Of a stretch of DNA of 64,000 nt, positions 51,551 to 60,654 are shown in pieces (position 1 is the stretch's first letter; the number at the start of each line of letters is the position of its first letter). Below the pieces are notes generated by a model. It saw nothing but the letters and a program-made list of their open reading frames with translations, did no database searches and was not told where the DNA came from. Source of the DNA: an uncultured Duncaniella sp. GTDB taxonomy: Bacteria > Bacteroidota > Bacteroidia > Bacteroidales > Muribaculaceae. The position numbers and the translations under genes are program-made. The stretch spans positions 22,370-86,369 of the forward strand of contig CAJTJG010000015.1 in the NCBI GenBank assembly GCA_910576785.1, in the 5' to 3' direction.

Positions 51551-52033
51551 ATGAACGATGATAAACGCCGTCAGCGGGCAACAGAAACGCTCGACGCATA
51601 TCTGAAGCTCCATAACATGCGCCGTACTCCCGAGCGCTACGCCATACTCGATAAAGTGGTGGGCATGAAGCGTCCGTTTGCTGCCGAATCACTGCGGGAT
51701 GTTCTTGCATCAGGGGGATATCCGGTAAGCCTCACCACAGTCTACAATGCACTGTCGCTATTCTCGGCCGCCGGACTGCTGCGCAAGGCACACATGGACG
51801 GCCGGGCCGACATGTGGGAGATGACAGACAGCTCGGCCGGCGGCATGTTGAGAATCCGTCTTGTGTGCACCAGATGCGGCAAGACGAGATCGCTGCGCGA
51901 CAATGAACTCGCACGGCAGCTTTCGCTAAGGCGTTTTGCCTCGTTCAGCGCCTCGCTATTCGACCTCTGCGTCAGTGGTACATGCACGCGCTGCCGCAGT
52001 GCGGCCAACACGCGCAACAGAAAGAAAAATTAA
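51551..52033 (+). CDS. Fur family transcriptional regulator, reduced metal ligands
   Basis: A 160-residue winged-helix regulator: DNA-binding domain (about 10-80; recognition helix SLTTVYNALSLF) and dimerisation domain. The structural zinc site is intact (Cys106, Cys109, Cys145, Cys148). The histidine-rich sensing motif before the first CxxC, HHHHLIC in classic Fur, reads MLRIRLVC, and the whole protein has only two His (21 and 81). It may sense something other than Fe2+ or Zn2+, or be a constitutive binder. The promoter is so close that the mRNA should start at or next to the ATG. purA follows after 25 bases. Confidence 0.88.
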   Translation: MNDDKRRQRATETLDAYLKLHNMRRTPERYAILDKVVGMKRPFAAESLRDVLASGGYPVSLTTVYNALSLFSAAGLLRKAHMDGRADMWEMTDSSAGGMLRIRLVCTRCGKTRSLRDNELARQLSLRRFASFSASLFDLCVSGTCTRCRSAANTRNRKKN

Positions 52034-52058
52034 AAAACAAATCATTATACATACAGCA

Positions 52059-53333
52059 ATGAAAGTAGATGTGCTTCTCGGGCTCCAGTGGGGCGATGAA
52101 GGAAAAGGAAAGGTAGTAGATGTGCTCACTCCGCGCTACGATGTCGTGGCCCGTTTCCAGGGCGGTCCGAACGCCGGTCATACCCTTGAATTTGAGGGAA
52201 AGAAATATGTGCTCCGTTCCATCCCTTCGGGCATCTTCCAGCATGGCCAGATCAATGTGATCGGCAATGGTGTGGTGCTTGACCCGGTGCTCTTCCGTCA
52301 GGAGGCCGAGGAACTCGAGAAGAGCGGCATAGATCTCCGTTCCATACTCCGTATATCCAAGAAAGTCCATCTCATAGCTCCCACCCATCGTCTGCTCGAC
52401 GCTGCCAGCGAGGCGGCCAAGGGTGGCAAGAAAATCGGCACCACAGGCAAGGGTATCGGTCCTACATATACTGATAAGATATCGCGCAACGGTCTGCGTC
52501 TCGGTGACGTGTTCCACAACTTCGATGAGAAATACGCCACTCTCCGCAACCTCCATCTCACCCGTCTGGCCGCTCTCGGCGCCACTCCCGACGAGGAGAC
52601 CCTCGCCGGTCTCGAGAAGACCTGGATGGATGCAATCGAATACCTCAAGGGCTTCGGTATAGTTGACTCCGAATTCCTCATCAACGGACTTCTCGCCGAG
52701 GGCAAGAGCGTGCTCTGCGAGGGTGCCCAGGGCACTTTGCTGGACATCGACTTCGGCTCATATCCCTTCGTGACATCTTCAAACACCATCTGTTCCGGAG
52801 CATGCTCGGGCCTTGGTGTCGCCCCCAACCGTATCGGCGAGGTGTTCGGTATATTCAAGGCTTACTGCACACGTGTGGGCAGCGGTCCCTTCCCCACCGA
52901 GCTTTTCGACGAGACCGGAAAACGTATCCGCGACCTTGGTCACGAGTATGGCGCTGTGACCGGACGTGAGCGCCGCTGCGGATGGATCGATCTCGTGGCT
53001 CTCCGCTATGCCATCATGATCAACGGTGTGACCCAGCTCATCATGATGAAGAGCGATGTGCTCGACGGCTTCGATGAGATAAAGGCATGCACCGCTTACC
53101 GTATCAACGGCGAGGAGACACGCCAGTTCCCCTACTCGATAGAGGATGGTATAGAGCCTGTCTACACCACGCTTCCCGGTTGGAAGACCGACATGACACG
53201 CATGCAGAGCGAGGATGAATTCCCCAAAGAGTTCAGCGACTACATCGCATTCCTCGAGAAGGAGCTCGCCACACCCATCACCATCGTGTCCATCGGTCCT
53301 GACCGCAAGCAGACCATCGAGCGCCGCAAGTGA
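52059..53333 (+). CDS. purA: Adenylosuccinate synthetase
   Basis: GTP-dependent enzyme joining IMP and aspartate on the way to AMP. From ATG 52059 it has 424 residues. GLQWGDEGKGKVVD is the GTP loop with the catalytic Asp; NAGHT, GTTGKGIGPTYTDK and the TGRERRCGWID segment near the C-terminal third are all present. The longer frame from 51936 overlaps the Fur gene and is rejected. Transcribed with or just after the Fur-like gene. Confidence 0.97.
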   Translation: MKVDVLLGLQWGDEGKGKVVDVLTPRYDVVARFQGGPNAGHTLEFEGKKYVLRSIPSGIFQHGQINVIGNGVVLDPVLFRQEAEELEKSGIDLRSILRISKKVHLIAPTHRLLDAASEAAKGGKKIGTTGKGIGPTYTDKISRNGLRLGDVFHNFDEKYATLRNLHLTRLAALGATPDEETLAGLEKTWMDAIEYLKGFGIVDSEFLINGLLAEGKSVLCEGAQGTLLDIDFGSYPFVTSSNTICSGACSGLGVAPNRIGEVFGIFKAYCTRVGSGPFPTELFDETGKRIRDLGHEYGAVTGRERRCGWIDLVALRYAIMINGVTQLIMMKSDVLDGFDEIKACTAYRINGEETRQFPYSIEDGIEPVYTTLPGWKTDMTRMQSEDEFPKEFSDYIAFLEKELATPITIVSIGPDRKQTIERRK

Positions 53334-53383
53334 CAGTATAAAAACCACATTATATATAATACCGCAACCTACCACGAAAAACC

Positions 53384-54631
53384 ATGGCTAAAGTAAAACC
53401 GTTCAAGGGTGTGCGTCCACCCCGCGGGATGGTCACACAGGTGGCTTCCCGTCCGTATGACGTGCTTGATTCAGCCGAGGCCCGCGCCGAGGCCGAGGGC
53501 AATCCCAGATCGCTCTATCACATCATCAAGCCGGAGATCGACTTCGCTCCCGGCACTGACGAGCATGACCCGAAGGTGTACGAGAAGGCAGTGGAGAACT
53601 TCAACGCCTTCCAGCGTGAGGGATGGCTTGTACAGGATGACAAGGAGCACTACTACATCTATGCCCAGACCATGAACGGCCGTACTCAGTATGGTCTTGT
53701 CGTGGCAGCCAATGTGGCCGACTATATGGAGGGACGCATCAAGAAGCATGAGCTCACCCGCCGTGACAAGGAGGAGGACCGCATGAAGCATGTGCGCGTC
53801 AACAACGCCAACATCGAGCCTGTCTTCTTCGCGTTTCCCGACAATCCTGCGCTCCAGCAGGTCATCGACACTGTCACTGCCGGCGAGCCTGAGTATGACT
53901 TCGTGGCGCCCGATGGCTTCGGCCATCACTTCTGGGTGATAGATTCTCCCGAACTTATCGATACAGTCACCGAGGAGTTTGCACGCATACCCTATCTGTA
54001 TATCGCCGACGGCCATCACCGCTCGGCAGCCGCCGCTCTCGTGGGCGATGAGAAGGCCCGCAGCAATCCCGACCATAAGGGTGACGAGGAGTATAACTAT
54101 TTCCTTGCCGTGGCCTTCCCGGCATCGCATCTCAACATCATCGACTACAACCGTGTGGTGAAGGATCTCAACGGCCTCACTCCCGAGGAGTTTCTCGACA
54201 GACTTGCCTCCAATTTCACAGTCGAGGAGATGGGAGAGGAGGAGTATCGTCCCGAGTCGCTCCACCGTTTCGCTCTCTATCTCGGTGGCAAGTGGTACAG
54301 ACTCACCGCCAAGGAGGGCACCTATGATGATAATGATCCGATAGGGGTGCTTGATGTGACGATATCAAGCGATCTCATACTGCGCGATATCCTCGGCATA
54401 CATGATCTCCGTTCCGACAAGCGCATCGACTTCGTAGGCGGCATCCGCGGTCTCGGCGAGCTCAAGCGTCGTGTCGACTCTGGCGAGATGGCTATGGCCC
54501 TCGCGCTTTATCCTGTGTCCATGAAGCAGTTGATGGATATCGCCGACAGCGGCAACATCATGCCTCCTAAGACCACCTGGTTCGAGCCCAAGCTGCGTTC
54601 GGGTCTCGTGATACACAAACTTGACGACTGA
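53384..54631 (+). CDS. DUF1015 family protein
   Basis: A 415-residue cytoplasmic protein of the DUF1015 family. The family opening VKPFKGVRPP ... SRPYDVL, the HELTRRDKEEDRMKH stretch and the signature YIADGHHRSAAA are clear. In Bacteroides such genes usually sit with serine-biosynthesis genes; none is seen here. A kinase-like role has been suggested for related proteins, but I would not assign one. It follows purA by 50 bases and ends before a strong hairpin terminator. Confidence 0.85.
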   Translation: MAKVKPFKGVRPPRGMVTQVASRPYDVLDSAEARAEAEGNPRSLYHIIKPEIDFAPGTDEHDPKVYEKAVENFNAFQREGWLVQDDKEHYYIYAQTMNGRTQYGLVVAANVADYMEGRIKKHELTRRDKEEDRMKHVRVNNANIEPVFFAFPDNPALQQVIDTVTAGEPEYDFVAPDGFGHHFWVIDSPELIDTVTEEFARIPYLYIADGHHRSAAAALVGDEKARSNPDHKGDEEYNYFLAVAFPASHLNIIDYNRVVKDLNGLTPEEFLDRLASNFTVEEMGEEEYRPESLHRFALYLGGKWYRLTAKEGTYDDNDPIGVLDVTISSDLILRDILGIHDLRSDKRIDFVGGIRGLGELKRRVDSGEMAMALALYPVSMKQLMDIADSGNIMPPKTTWFEPKLRSGLVIHKLDD

Positions 54632-54651
54632 AAATAGATCCGTTATGACAC

Positions 54652-54703
54652 ACACGATGCGTAATGCTCTTTCCTTATCAAGGGCATTATGCATTGTGTT
54701 TTT
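54652..54703 (+). terminator. Hairpin terminator after the DUF1015 gene
   Basis: A 15-bp stem with two G-U pairs (54657-54671 with 54680-54694), extended outward by a further five pairs, eight-base loop, then GTGTTTTTATATA. Confidence 0.75.
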
Positions 54704-54716
54704 ATATATAATATAG

Positions 54717-56150
54717 ATGAAAAAGATGATACGACTCTTTACCACCCTGATCATAGCTCTCTTCTCTATGTCAGTCTTCGCTGATACCAAGGGCAAGACC
54801 CTGTGTGTGTTTGGCGATAGTTATGTCAGGAACCACCGCTGCCCGCAGGAGGAGACCTGGCATGCCAAGGCCGCCGACCGTCTGGGCATGAAATATGTCA
54901 ACTGCGGACGCAACGGCAGCTCGGTGCTCTATGACCGCACGGACGAAGGTTTCGGTCCGGCCATGACCGAGCGATGCAAGGCTCTGCCCGACACGGTGGA
55001 CTGCCTCGTGATAATAGCCGGCCATAACGACGCCACGATGATACACGATGATGTGGAGCTGGCCAAGTTCAGGGCTGCGCTTTCCGATATGTTCTGGTAT
55101 CTGAAAGGCCGGTATCCTGATGCGAGGATCGGATATGTCACCCCCTGGCATGTGGACCGCGACTATTTCGACCCTGTCATAGCTACTATAAAGGATGTGT
55201 GCGCCACCTATGGCGTCCCGGTGTTCGATGCGGAGAAGGCCGGCGGGATCGAGGTGAACAACCCCGACTTCCGGACCCTTTATTTCCAGAACCGTGGTGT
55301 GAGGGATACCGCCCATCTCAATGCCGCCGGCCATGACCGTATAGTCGATGCCGGAACAGAGTTCATAAAGGGACTCATGGATTCCGGTATATTTTATATA
55401 GGTGGATCCGAGGGACGGCTGGCGTGCATGCTCCGCATGCCCGGGCAGCTTGTGGATGGAAAGTGCCCGTTCGTCATACTATGCCACGGTTTCTGCGGCA
55501 ATATGCAGGGTGCGCTTTTCGATGACATCTCCGCCGGTTTGCTCCGTGAGGGTATAGGTGTGATGAGGTTTGACTTCAACGGCCATGGCCGCAGCGACGG
55601 TCGCCTTGAGGATATGACCGTGATCAATGAGATAGAGGATCTCAAGCAGATCATCAGTTGGCTGCGTTCACAGCCATTCACCGGCAGCATCTCCCTGTGC
55701 GGACATTCGCAGGGTGGGGTGGTGGCCTCGATGACCGCCGGCGAGCTTGGCTATCCGGCCATAGAGTCGCTGGCGCTTCTCGCTCCCGCCGCCGTGCTCC
55801 GCGAGGACGCTCTGCGTGGCGATCTGATGGGCAACCGCTACAATCCCCACGACATTCCCGAGCGAATCCCCCTCCCTTGGGGTGACCTCGGCATAGGACG
55901 CCGCTACGTGGAGATAGCGCAGACACTGCCTATATATGAGACTGCTGTCCGCTACAACGGACTGGTATTGCTGATGCATGGCACATATGACACGGTGGTC
56001 CCCTACACATTCTCCGAGCGTTACCACCATGACTATGACAGTAGCGAGCTTGTGCTTATCGATGGTGAGGATCACGGATTCTCCAAGGATATCGCCGGGA
56101 CGGCCGCTAAGGTGTGCCGTTTTTTCTCTCTCCATCTGGAGGCAAAGTAG
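54717..56150 (+). CDS. Fused SGNH hydrolase and feruloyl-esterase-like alpha/beta hydrolase
   Basis: A 477-residue exported protein with two complete hydrolase domains. After the signal peptide (1-22), residues 25-220 are an SGNH esterase: GDS (33-35, Ser35), Gly in GRNGSS, GHND (102-105), and Asp197/His200 in DTAHLN. Residues 230-477 are an alpha/beta hydrolase with HGFCGN oxyanion loop, GHSQG (nucleophile Ser331), Asp425 in GTYDTVVP and His453 in EDHGF. The second domain strongly resembles bacterial cinnamoyl/feruloyl esterases (EIEDLKQIISWL, LCGHSQGGVVASM, NPHDIPERIPL). Dual removal of acetyl and feruloyl groups from arabinoxylan is a reasonable inference, and the arabinose operon follows. 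Confidence 0.88.
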   Translation: MKKMIRLFTTLIIALFSMSVFADTKGKTLCVFGDSYVRNHRCPQEETWHAKAADRLGMKYVNCGRNGSSVLYDRTDEGFGPAMTERCKALPDTVDCLVIIAGHNDATMIHDDVELAKFRAALSDMFWYLKGRYPDARIGYVTPWHVDRDYFDPVIATIKDVCATYGVPVFDAEKAGGIEVNNPDFRTLYFQNRGVRDTAHLNAAGHDRIVDAGTEFIKGLMDSGIFYIGGSEGRLACMLRMPGQLVDGKCPFVILCHGFCGNMQGALFDDISAGLLREGIGVMRFDFNGHGRSDGRLEDMTVINEIEDLKQIISWLRSQPFTGSISLCGHSQGGVVASMTAGELGYPAIESLALLAPAAVLREDALRGDLMGNRYNPHDIPERIPLPWGDLGIGRRYVEIAQTLPIYETAVRYNGLVLLMHGTYDTVVPYTFSERYHHDYDSSELVLIDGEDHGFSKDIAGTAAKVCRFFSLHLEAK

Positions 56151-56176
56151 CGCCTGACGCTACAGATCATGGTTTT

Positions 56177-56190
56177 ATGTTGTAAAACAT
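56177..56190 (+). promoter_or_regulatory. Candidate operator 1 of the arabinose operon
   Basis: ATGTT-GTAA-AACAT, a perfect dyad with 4-base centre, ending nine bases before the -33 element. Candidate site for the NUDIX-type regulator. Confidence 0.45.
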
Positions 56191-56199
56191 ATAAAATTT

Positions 56200-56231
56200 T
56201 TTGGTACGCACTTTTATAAGTGTTACTTTTA
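56200..56231 (+). promoter_or_regulatory. Arabinose operon promoter
   Basis: TTTG at 56200-56203, exactly 20 bases, TACTTTTA at 56224-56231 (last base differs from TAnnTTTG). Leader of about 100 bases to ATG 56339. Confidence 0.6.
56209..56222 (+). promoter_or_regulatory. Candidate operator 2 of the arabinose operon
   Basis: CACTT-TTAT-AAGTG, a perfect dyad with 4-base centre, lying wholly between the -33 and -7 elements, where a bound repressor would block RNA polymerase. Confidence 0.5.
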
Positions 56232-56338
56232 CACCCAAAATCTGACGTAGACTTTTGGATATCGCGCATAGTCACGTTGTCCATAGGCTTAAGACTATGA
56301 AAATCAATATGAAATTATAATCTTAAATACGATTAATC

Positions 56339-57505
56339 ATGAAAATGGCCATGAAGACGGCTGCATTTGCAGCGGCATGTGTATTGGTCGGATCTTGTGC
56401 GCAGAAGCAGGATGCCGTACAGACAACGACACTTTCCGGTCTTGATCCCGAGAACTTCAAATCTGTTGTGAACGGTGACTCCACCGCTCTCTTCACCCTC
56501 ACCAACAAGGCCGGGATGGAGGTATGTATCACAAACTATGGCGGACGTATCGTATCGATCATGGCCCCCGGTCGTGACGGTAAGCTTCATGATGTGGTGC
56601 TCGGATTCGACAGCATAGCCGCCTATCTGCCGCAGAACAATGCCACCGACTTCGGAGCTGCCATAGGCCGCTATGCCAACCGCATCAACCAGGGCCGTTT
56701 CATACTCGACGGAGATACCGTGAAGCTTCCGCAGAACAATTTCGGCCACTGTCTGCACGGCGGTACCGACATGGGCACACTCGGATGGCAGTACCGTGTA
56801 TATAATGCCGACCAGACCAACGACTCGACTCTCGTTCTCTCCATAAAGGATGCTGACGGCAACAACGGTTTCCCCGGCACGGTGGACGCCACTGTCACCT
56901 ATACTCTTCTGGCCGACAACACACTCGATATAGACTACAAGGCCACGACTGACAAGAAGACCGTCATCAATATGACCAACCACTCCTATTTCAACCTGTC
57001 AGGCGATCACAACAAGCCCGTTACCGACGACATCCTTACCATCAACGCCTCCTCGTTCACTCCCGTCGACAGCACATTCATGACCACAGGCGAGATCATC
57101 CCCGTGGCCGGTACCCCCATGGACTTCACCGTGGCCAAGACAATAGGACAGGACATTGAGAAGCGCGACTATGACCAGATAGCCAACGGCAACGGCTATG
57201 ACCACAACTGGGTGCTCGATACCGCAGGCAACGACAGCATCGTGGCAGCATCGCTCTACAGCCCCGCCTCCGGAATATTGCTCGAGGTGTTCACCGACGA
57301 GCCCGGCATACAGGTGTACTCCGGCAACTTCCTTGACGGGACCGTGACCGGTAAGAACGGCATAACCTATCCCCAGCGTGCAGCCGTCTGCCTCGAGACG
57401 CAGCATTATCCCGACTCACCCAACAAACCCCAGTGGCCCTCGGTTGTGCTCAATCCCGGCGAGACCTATTCGAGCCATTGCGCATTCCGTTTTTCTGTGA
57501 AATAA
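56339..57505 (+). CDS. galM: Aldose 1-epimerase (mutarotase), lipoprotein
   Basis: Interconverts alpha and beta anomers of sugars; in this operon L-arabinose is the likely substrate. 388 residues with a lipoprotein signal (LVGSCAQK), so it is anchored outside the cytoplasm. GalM residues: GRYANRINQGRF, LHGG with catalytic His, TNHSYFNLSG with second His, and the acid Glu in ETQHYPDSPN. First gene of the arabinose operon, 29 bases before the symporter gene. Confidence 0.92.
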   Translation: MKMAMKTAAFAAACVLVGSCAQKQDAVQTTTLSGLDPENFKSVVNGDSTALFTLTNKAGMEVCITNYGGRIVSIMAPGRDGKLHDVVLGFDSIAAYLPQNNATDFGAAIGRYANRINQGRFILDGDTVKLPQNNFGHCLHGGTDMGTLGWQYRVYNADQTNDSTLVLSIKDADGNNGFPGTVDATVTYTLLADNTLDIDYKATTDKKTVINMTNHSYFNLSGDHNKPVTDDILTINASSFTPVDSTFMTTGEIIPVAGTPMDFTVAKTIGQDIEKRDYDQIANGNGYDHNWVLDTAGNDSIVAASLYSPASGILLEVFTDEPGIQVYSGNFLDGTVTGKNGITYPQRAAVCLETQHYPDSPNKPQWPSVVLNPGETYSSHCAFRFSVK

Positions 57506-57534
57506 CAATTCCATAAATCAATACCTTCCGAACA

Positions 57535-59226
57535 ATGCAATTTTTAGACTGGCTTGTCATAGGCCTATTCTTCATCGCTCTGATCGGTATCATTCTGTGG
57601 GTGATGCGTCAGAAGCAGAACAATGCCGCCGACTACTTCCTCGGCGGTAAGGACGCCACATGGATCGCCATCGGCGCGTCGATATTCGCATCCAACATCG
57701 GATCCGAACACCTCATCGGTCTCGCAGGCTCGGGCGCATCGTCAGGCATGGCCATGGCCCACTGGGAGATCCAGGGCTGGATGATCCTCATACTCGGCTG
57801 GGTGTTCGTGCCCTTCTATACCCGCTCCATGGTCTATACCATGCCGGAGTTCCTTGAGCGCCGCTACAACCCCGCGTCGCGTACCATCCTCTCGCTTATC
57901 TCGCTTATCAGCTATGTGCTCACCAAAGTGGCTGTCACCGTCTATGCCGGCGGCCTCGTGTTCCAGCAGGTGTTCGGCATCGACCAGGTGTGGGGCATCG
58001 ACTTCTTCTGGATCGCAGCCATCGGTCTTGTGCTCATCACAGCTCTCTACACCATATTCGGCGGCATGAAATCCGTGCTCTACACATCGGTGCTCCAGAC
58101 CCCCATCCTGCTGCTCGGCTCGCTCATCATCCTTGTGCTCGGACTCAAGGAACTCGGCGGCTGGGACAAGATGATGGAGATCTGCTCGGCAGTGCAGGTG
58201 AATGAATATGGCGACTCGATGACCAACCTCATCCGCGACAACCGCGACGGCGACTTCCCCTGGCTCGGGGCACTCATCGGCTCGGCTGTGATCGGTTTCT
58301 GGTACTGGTGTACCGACCAGTTCATCGTGCAGCGCGTGCTCTCAGGCAAGGATGAGCGCGAGGCCCGCCGCGGCACCATCTTCGGCGCCTATCTCAAGTT
58401 GCTCCCCGTGTTCCTCTTCCTCATTCCCGGCATGATCGCCTTCGCTCTCCACCAGAGCACCGGCTCGTTCCTCCCCATGCTCGAGAACGGTAATCTCAAC
58501 ACCGATGCCGCTTTCCCCACACTTGTGGCCAAGCTCCTCCCCGCAGGAGTGAAAGGTCTCATTGTCTGCGGTATCCTCGCAGCCCTCATGAGCTCGCTTG
58601 CATCGCTGTTCAACTCTTCGGCCGCCCTCTTCACCATTGACTTCTACCAGCGCTATAAACCCGACACCGATCCCAAGAAACTCGTGCGCATCGGTCAGGC
58701 AGCTACCGTTGTCATCGTGATCCTCGGCATCCTTTGGATCCCTATCATGCGTTCCATCGGTGATGTGCTCTATCTCTATCTCCAGGACGTGCAGTCAGTG
58801 CTCGCCCCCGGTATCGCAGCCGCATTCCTCATGGGTGTGCTCTGGAAACGCGCCACTGCCCAGGGTGGTATGTGGGGTCTCATTGCCGGCCTTGTGATCG
58901 GTCTGACCCGTCTCGGAGCCAAGATCTACTACAGCAATGCCGCCACAATGCCCGGTGAGGATGGTTTCAACATATTCCGCTACCTCTTCTACGATGTGAA
59001 CTGGCTCTTCTTCTGCGGATGGATGCTCGTGTTCTGTCTCCTCGTGGTGTGGGTGATAAGTCTCTGCACCAAGGCACCGGAACCCGAGAAGATACGCGGA
59101 CTCGTGTTCGGCACCTCCACTCCCGAGCAGCAGGCCGCCACACGCGCCAGCTGGAATCACTGGGATGTGATACATTCCGTGATCATCCTCGGCATCACGG
59201 CCGCCTTCTACATCTACTTCTGGTAA
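57535..59226 (+). CDS. Sodium:sugar symporter (SSS/SGLT family)
   Basis: Inner-membrane Na+-coupled sugar transporter, 563 residues, about 14 helices. The SGLT signature region ASNIGSEHLIGLAGSGASSGMAMAHWE and the GLIVCGILAALMSSLASLFNSSAAL segment that holds Na+-site residues are present. Position between the mutarotase and the arabinose regulator identifies L-arabinose as the likely cargo; this matches arabinose loci in Bacteroides. Confidence 0.92.
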   Translation: MQFLDWLVIGLFFIALIGIILWVMRQKQNNAADYFLGGKDATWIAIGASIFASNIGSEHLIGLAGSGASSGMAMAHWEIQGWMILILGWVFVPFYTRSMVYTMPEFLERRYNPASRTILSLISLISYVLTKVAVTVYAGGLVFQQVFGIDQVWGIDFFWIAAIGLVLITALYTIFGGMKSVLYTSVLQTPILLLGSLIILVLGLKELGGWDKMMEICSAVQVNEYGDSMTNLIRDNRDGDFPWLGALIGSAVIGFWYWCTDQFIVQRVLSGKDEREARRGTIFGAYLKLLPVFLFLIPGMIAFALHQSTGSFLPMLENGNLNTDAAFPTLVAKLLPAGVKGLIVCGILAALMSSLASLFNSSAALFTIDFYQRYKPDTDPKKLVRIGQAATVVIVILGILWIPIMRSIGDVLYLYLQDVQSVLAPGIAAAFLMGVLWKRATAQGGMWGLIAGLVIGLTRLGAKIYYSNAATMPGEDGFNIFRYLFYDVNWLFFCGWMLVFCLLVVWVISLCTKAPEPEKIRGLVFGTSTPEQQAATRASWNHWDVIHSVIILGITAAFYIYFW

Positions 59227-59238
59227 AACGTCGTGGAT

Positions 59239-59916
59239 ATGACTGACTGCTATAGCCATCACTCAAGATTCTATGTCAGCGTCGATTGTATAATATTCGG
59301 CGTGAGTGACGGAAAACTCAACGTTCTCCTCACCGAGCGAAACTTCGAGCCCGAGAAAGGGAAATGGTCCCTGATGGGCGGTTTCGTCCGGGAGGGGGAG
59401 AGCGTGGACGAGGCCGCCAGTCGAGTGCTGCTTGAACTGACCGGACTCCGTGGCACCTTCATGAGGCAGGTCAAGACCTTCGGCGACATAGGGCGCGATC
59501 CCGGCGCACGTGTCATATCGGTGGCCTACTACGCTCTGCTTACCCCCGATCTTATCGACGAGGCGGTGCTGCATGAGTACAACGCCTGCTGGAACGATGT
59601 GAACAATCTTCCGGAGCTCGGTTTCGACCATCCCGAGATGATTGTCAAGGCCCGCGCCCAGCTGTGCCGCCGCATAGCCACCGAGCCTATCGCTTTCCGT
59701 CTGCTTCCGGACATGTTCACGCTCACACAGCTCCAGACGCTTTATGAGCTGATACTTGACGAGCAGCTTGACAAACGCAACTTCCGCAAGCGGGTGGCCG
59801 AGAACCCCTGCATCGAGCCTACCGGTATCATTGACAAGACCGGATCGAGGCGCGGGGCCATGCTGTACCGCTTCAATTACGATTCATACAAATCAACCGA
59901 AAAATTCAAAATCTGA
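59239..59916 (+). CDS. araR: NUDIX-fold transcriptional regulator of arabinose use, AraR-like
   Basis: A 225-residue DNA-binding regulator of the NrtR/AraR type: N-terminal NUDIX domain (about 8-140) as sugar sensor and C-terminal winged helix (about 150-225; [21 protein letters not shown]). The NUDIX box at about 47-70 is degenerate: in the usual REUxEE core the first and last Glu are Val and Leu (SRVLLELTG), so hydrolase activity is unlikely. Bacteroides AraR is a NUDIX-type repressor of arabinose genes, and the gene order here is the same kind. Start ATG 59239; GTG 59233 is possible. Likely targets are the dyads at 56177-56222. Confidence 0.88.
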   Translation: MTDCYSHHSRFYVSVDCIIFGVSDGKLNVLLTERNFEPEKGKWSLMGGFVREGESVDEAASRVLLELTGLRGTFMRQVKTFGDIGRDPGARVISVAYYALLTPDLIDEAVLHEYNACWNDVNNLPELGFDHPEMIVKARAQLCRRIATEPIAFRLLPDMFTLTQLQTLYELILDEQLDKRNFRKRVAENPCIEPTGIIDKTGSRRGAMLYRFNYDSYKSTEKFKI

Positions 59917-59923
59917 CACTGAT

Positions 59924-60619
59924 ATGCTCGAAGAACTCAAAGAAACCGTATGCCGGGCCAATCTTGACCTCGTGAAGCACGGTCTGGTGATCTTTACCTG
60001 GGGAAATGTCTCCGGCATAGACCGCGAGAAAGGCCTTGTGGTCATCAAGCCCAGCGGAGTGAGCTACGATGATATGAAACCGTCCGACATGGTGGTGGTG
60101 GATCTCGCCACCGGCAAGACAGTGGAGGGTGACCTCAACCCTTCCAGCGATACCCCCACGCATCTGGCCATCTACCGTGCCTTCCCCGAAGTGGGCGGTG
60201 TGGTGCACACGCACTCCACCTATGCCACCGCATGGGCGCAGGCCGGCATAGACCTGCCCAACATCGGCACCACGCATGCCGACTATTTCCACAACGCCGT
60301 GCCCTGCACCGCCGACATGACCGAGGCTGAGGTGACGGGCGACTATGAGCTGGAGACAGGCAACGTAATCGTGAAGCGCTTCGTGGGCATAAATCCCATG
60401 CACACTCCCGGAGTGCTTGTCAAGAACCATGGCCCCTTCACCTGGGGCAAGACTCCCGCCGAGGCTGTCCACAACGCAGTGGTGCTCGAGCAGGTGGCCA
60501 AGATGGCAAGCATATCCTATTCTGTCAATCCGCGTCTCACCATGAACCCTCTTCTTATCGAGAAGCATTTCAACCGCAAGCATGGTCCCGGCGCATATTA
60601 CGGACAGAAGAAAAAATAA
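59924..60619 (+). CDS. araD: L-ribulose-5-phosphate 4-epimerase
   Basis: Zinc enzyme that converts L-ribulose 5-phosphate to D-xylulose 5-phosphate, last step of the arabinose route. From ATG 59924 it has 231 residues, the family size. Aldolase-class-II motifs: [29 protein letters not shown] with zinc His residues and GTTHADYF. The longer frame starting at 59756 overlaps araR and is rejected. Gap to araR is seven bases. Confidence 0.96.
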   Translation: MLEELKETVCRANLDLVKHGLVIFTWGNVSGIDREKGLVVIKPSGVSYDDMKPSDMVVVDLATGKTVEGDLNPSSDTPTHLAIYRAFPEVGGVVHTHSTYATAWAQAGIDLPNIGTTHADYFHNAVPCTADMTEAEVTGDYELETGNVIVKRFVGINPMHTPGVLVKNHGPFTWGKTPAEAVHNAVVLEQVAKMASISYSVNPRLTMNPLLIEKHFNRKHGPGAYYGQKKK

Positions 60620-60654
60620 CGTATCAACAATCCTCAAAAAAACAGAATAAAACT

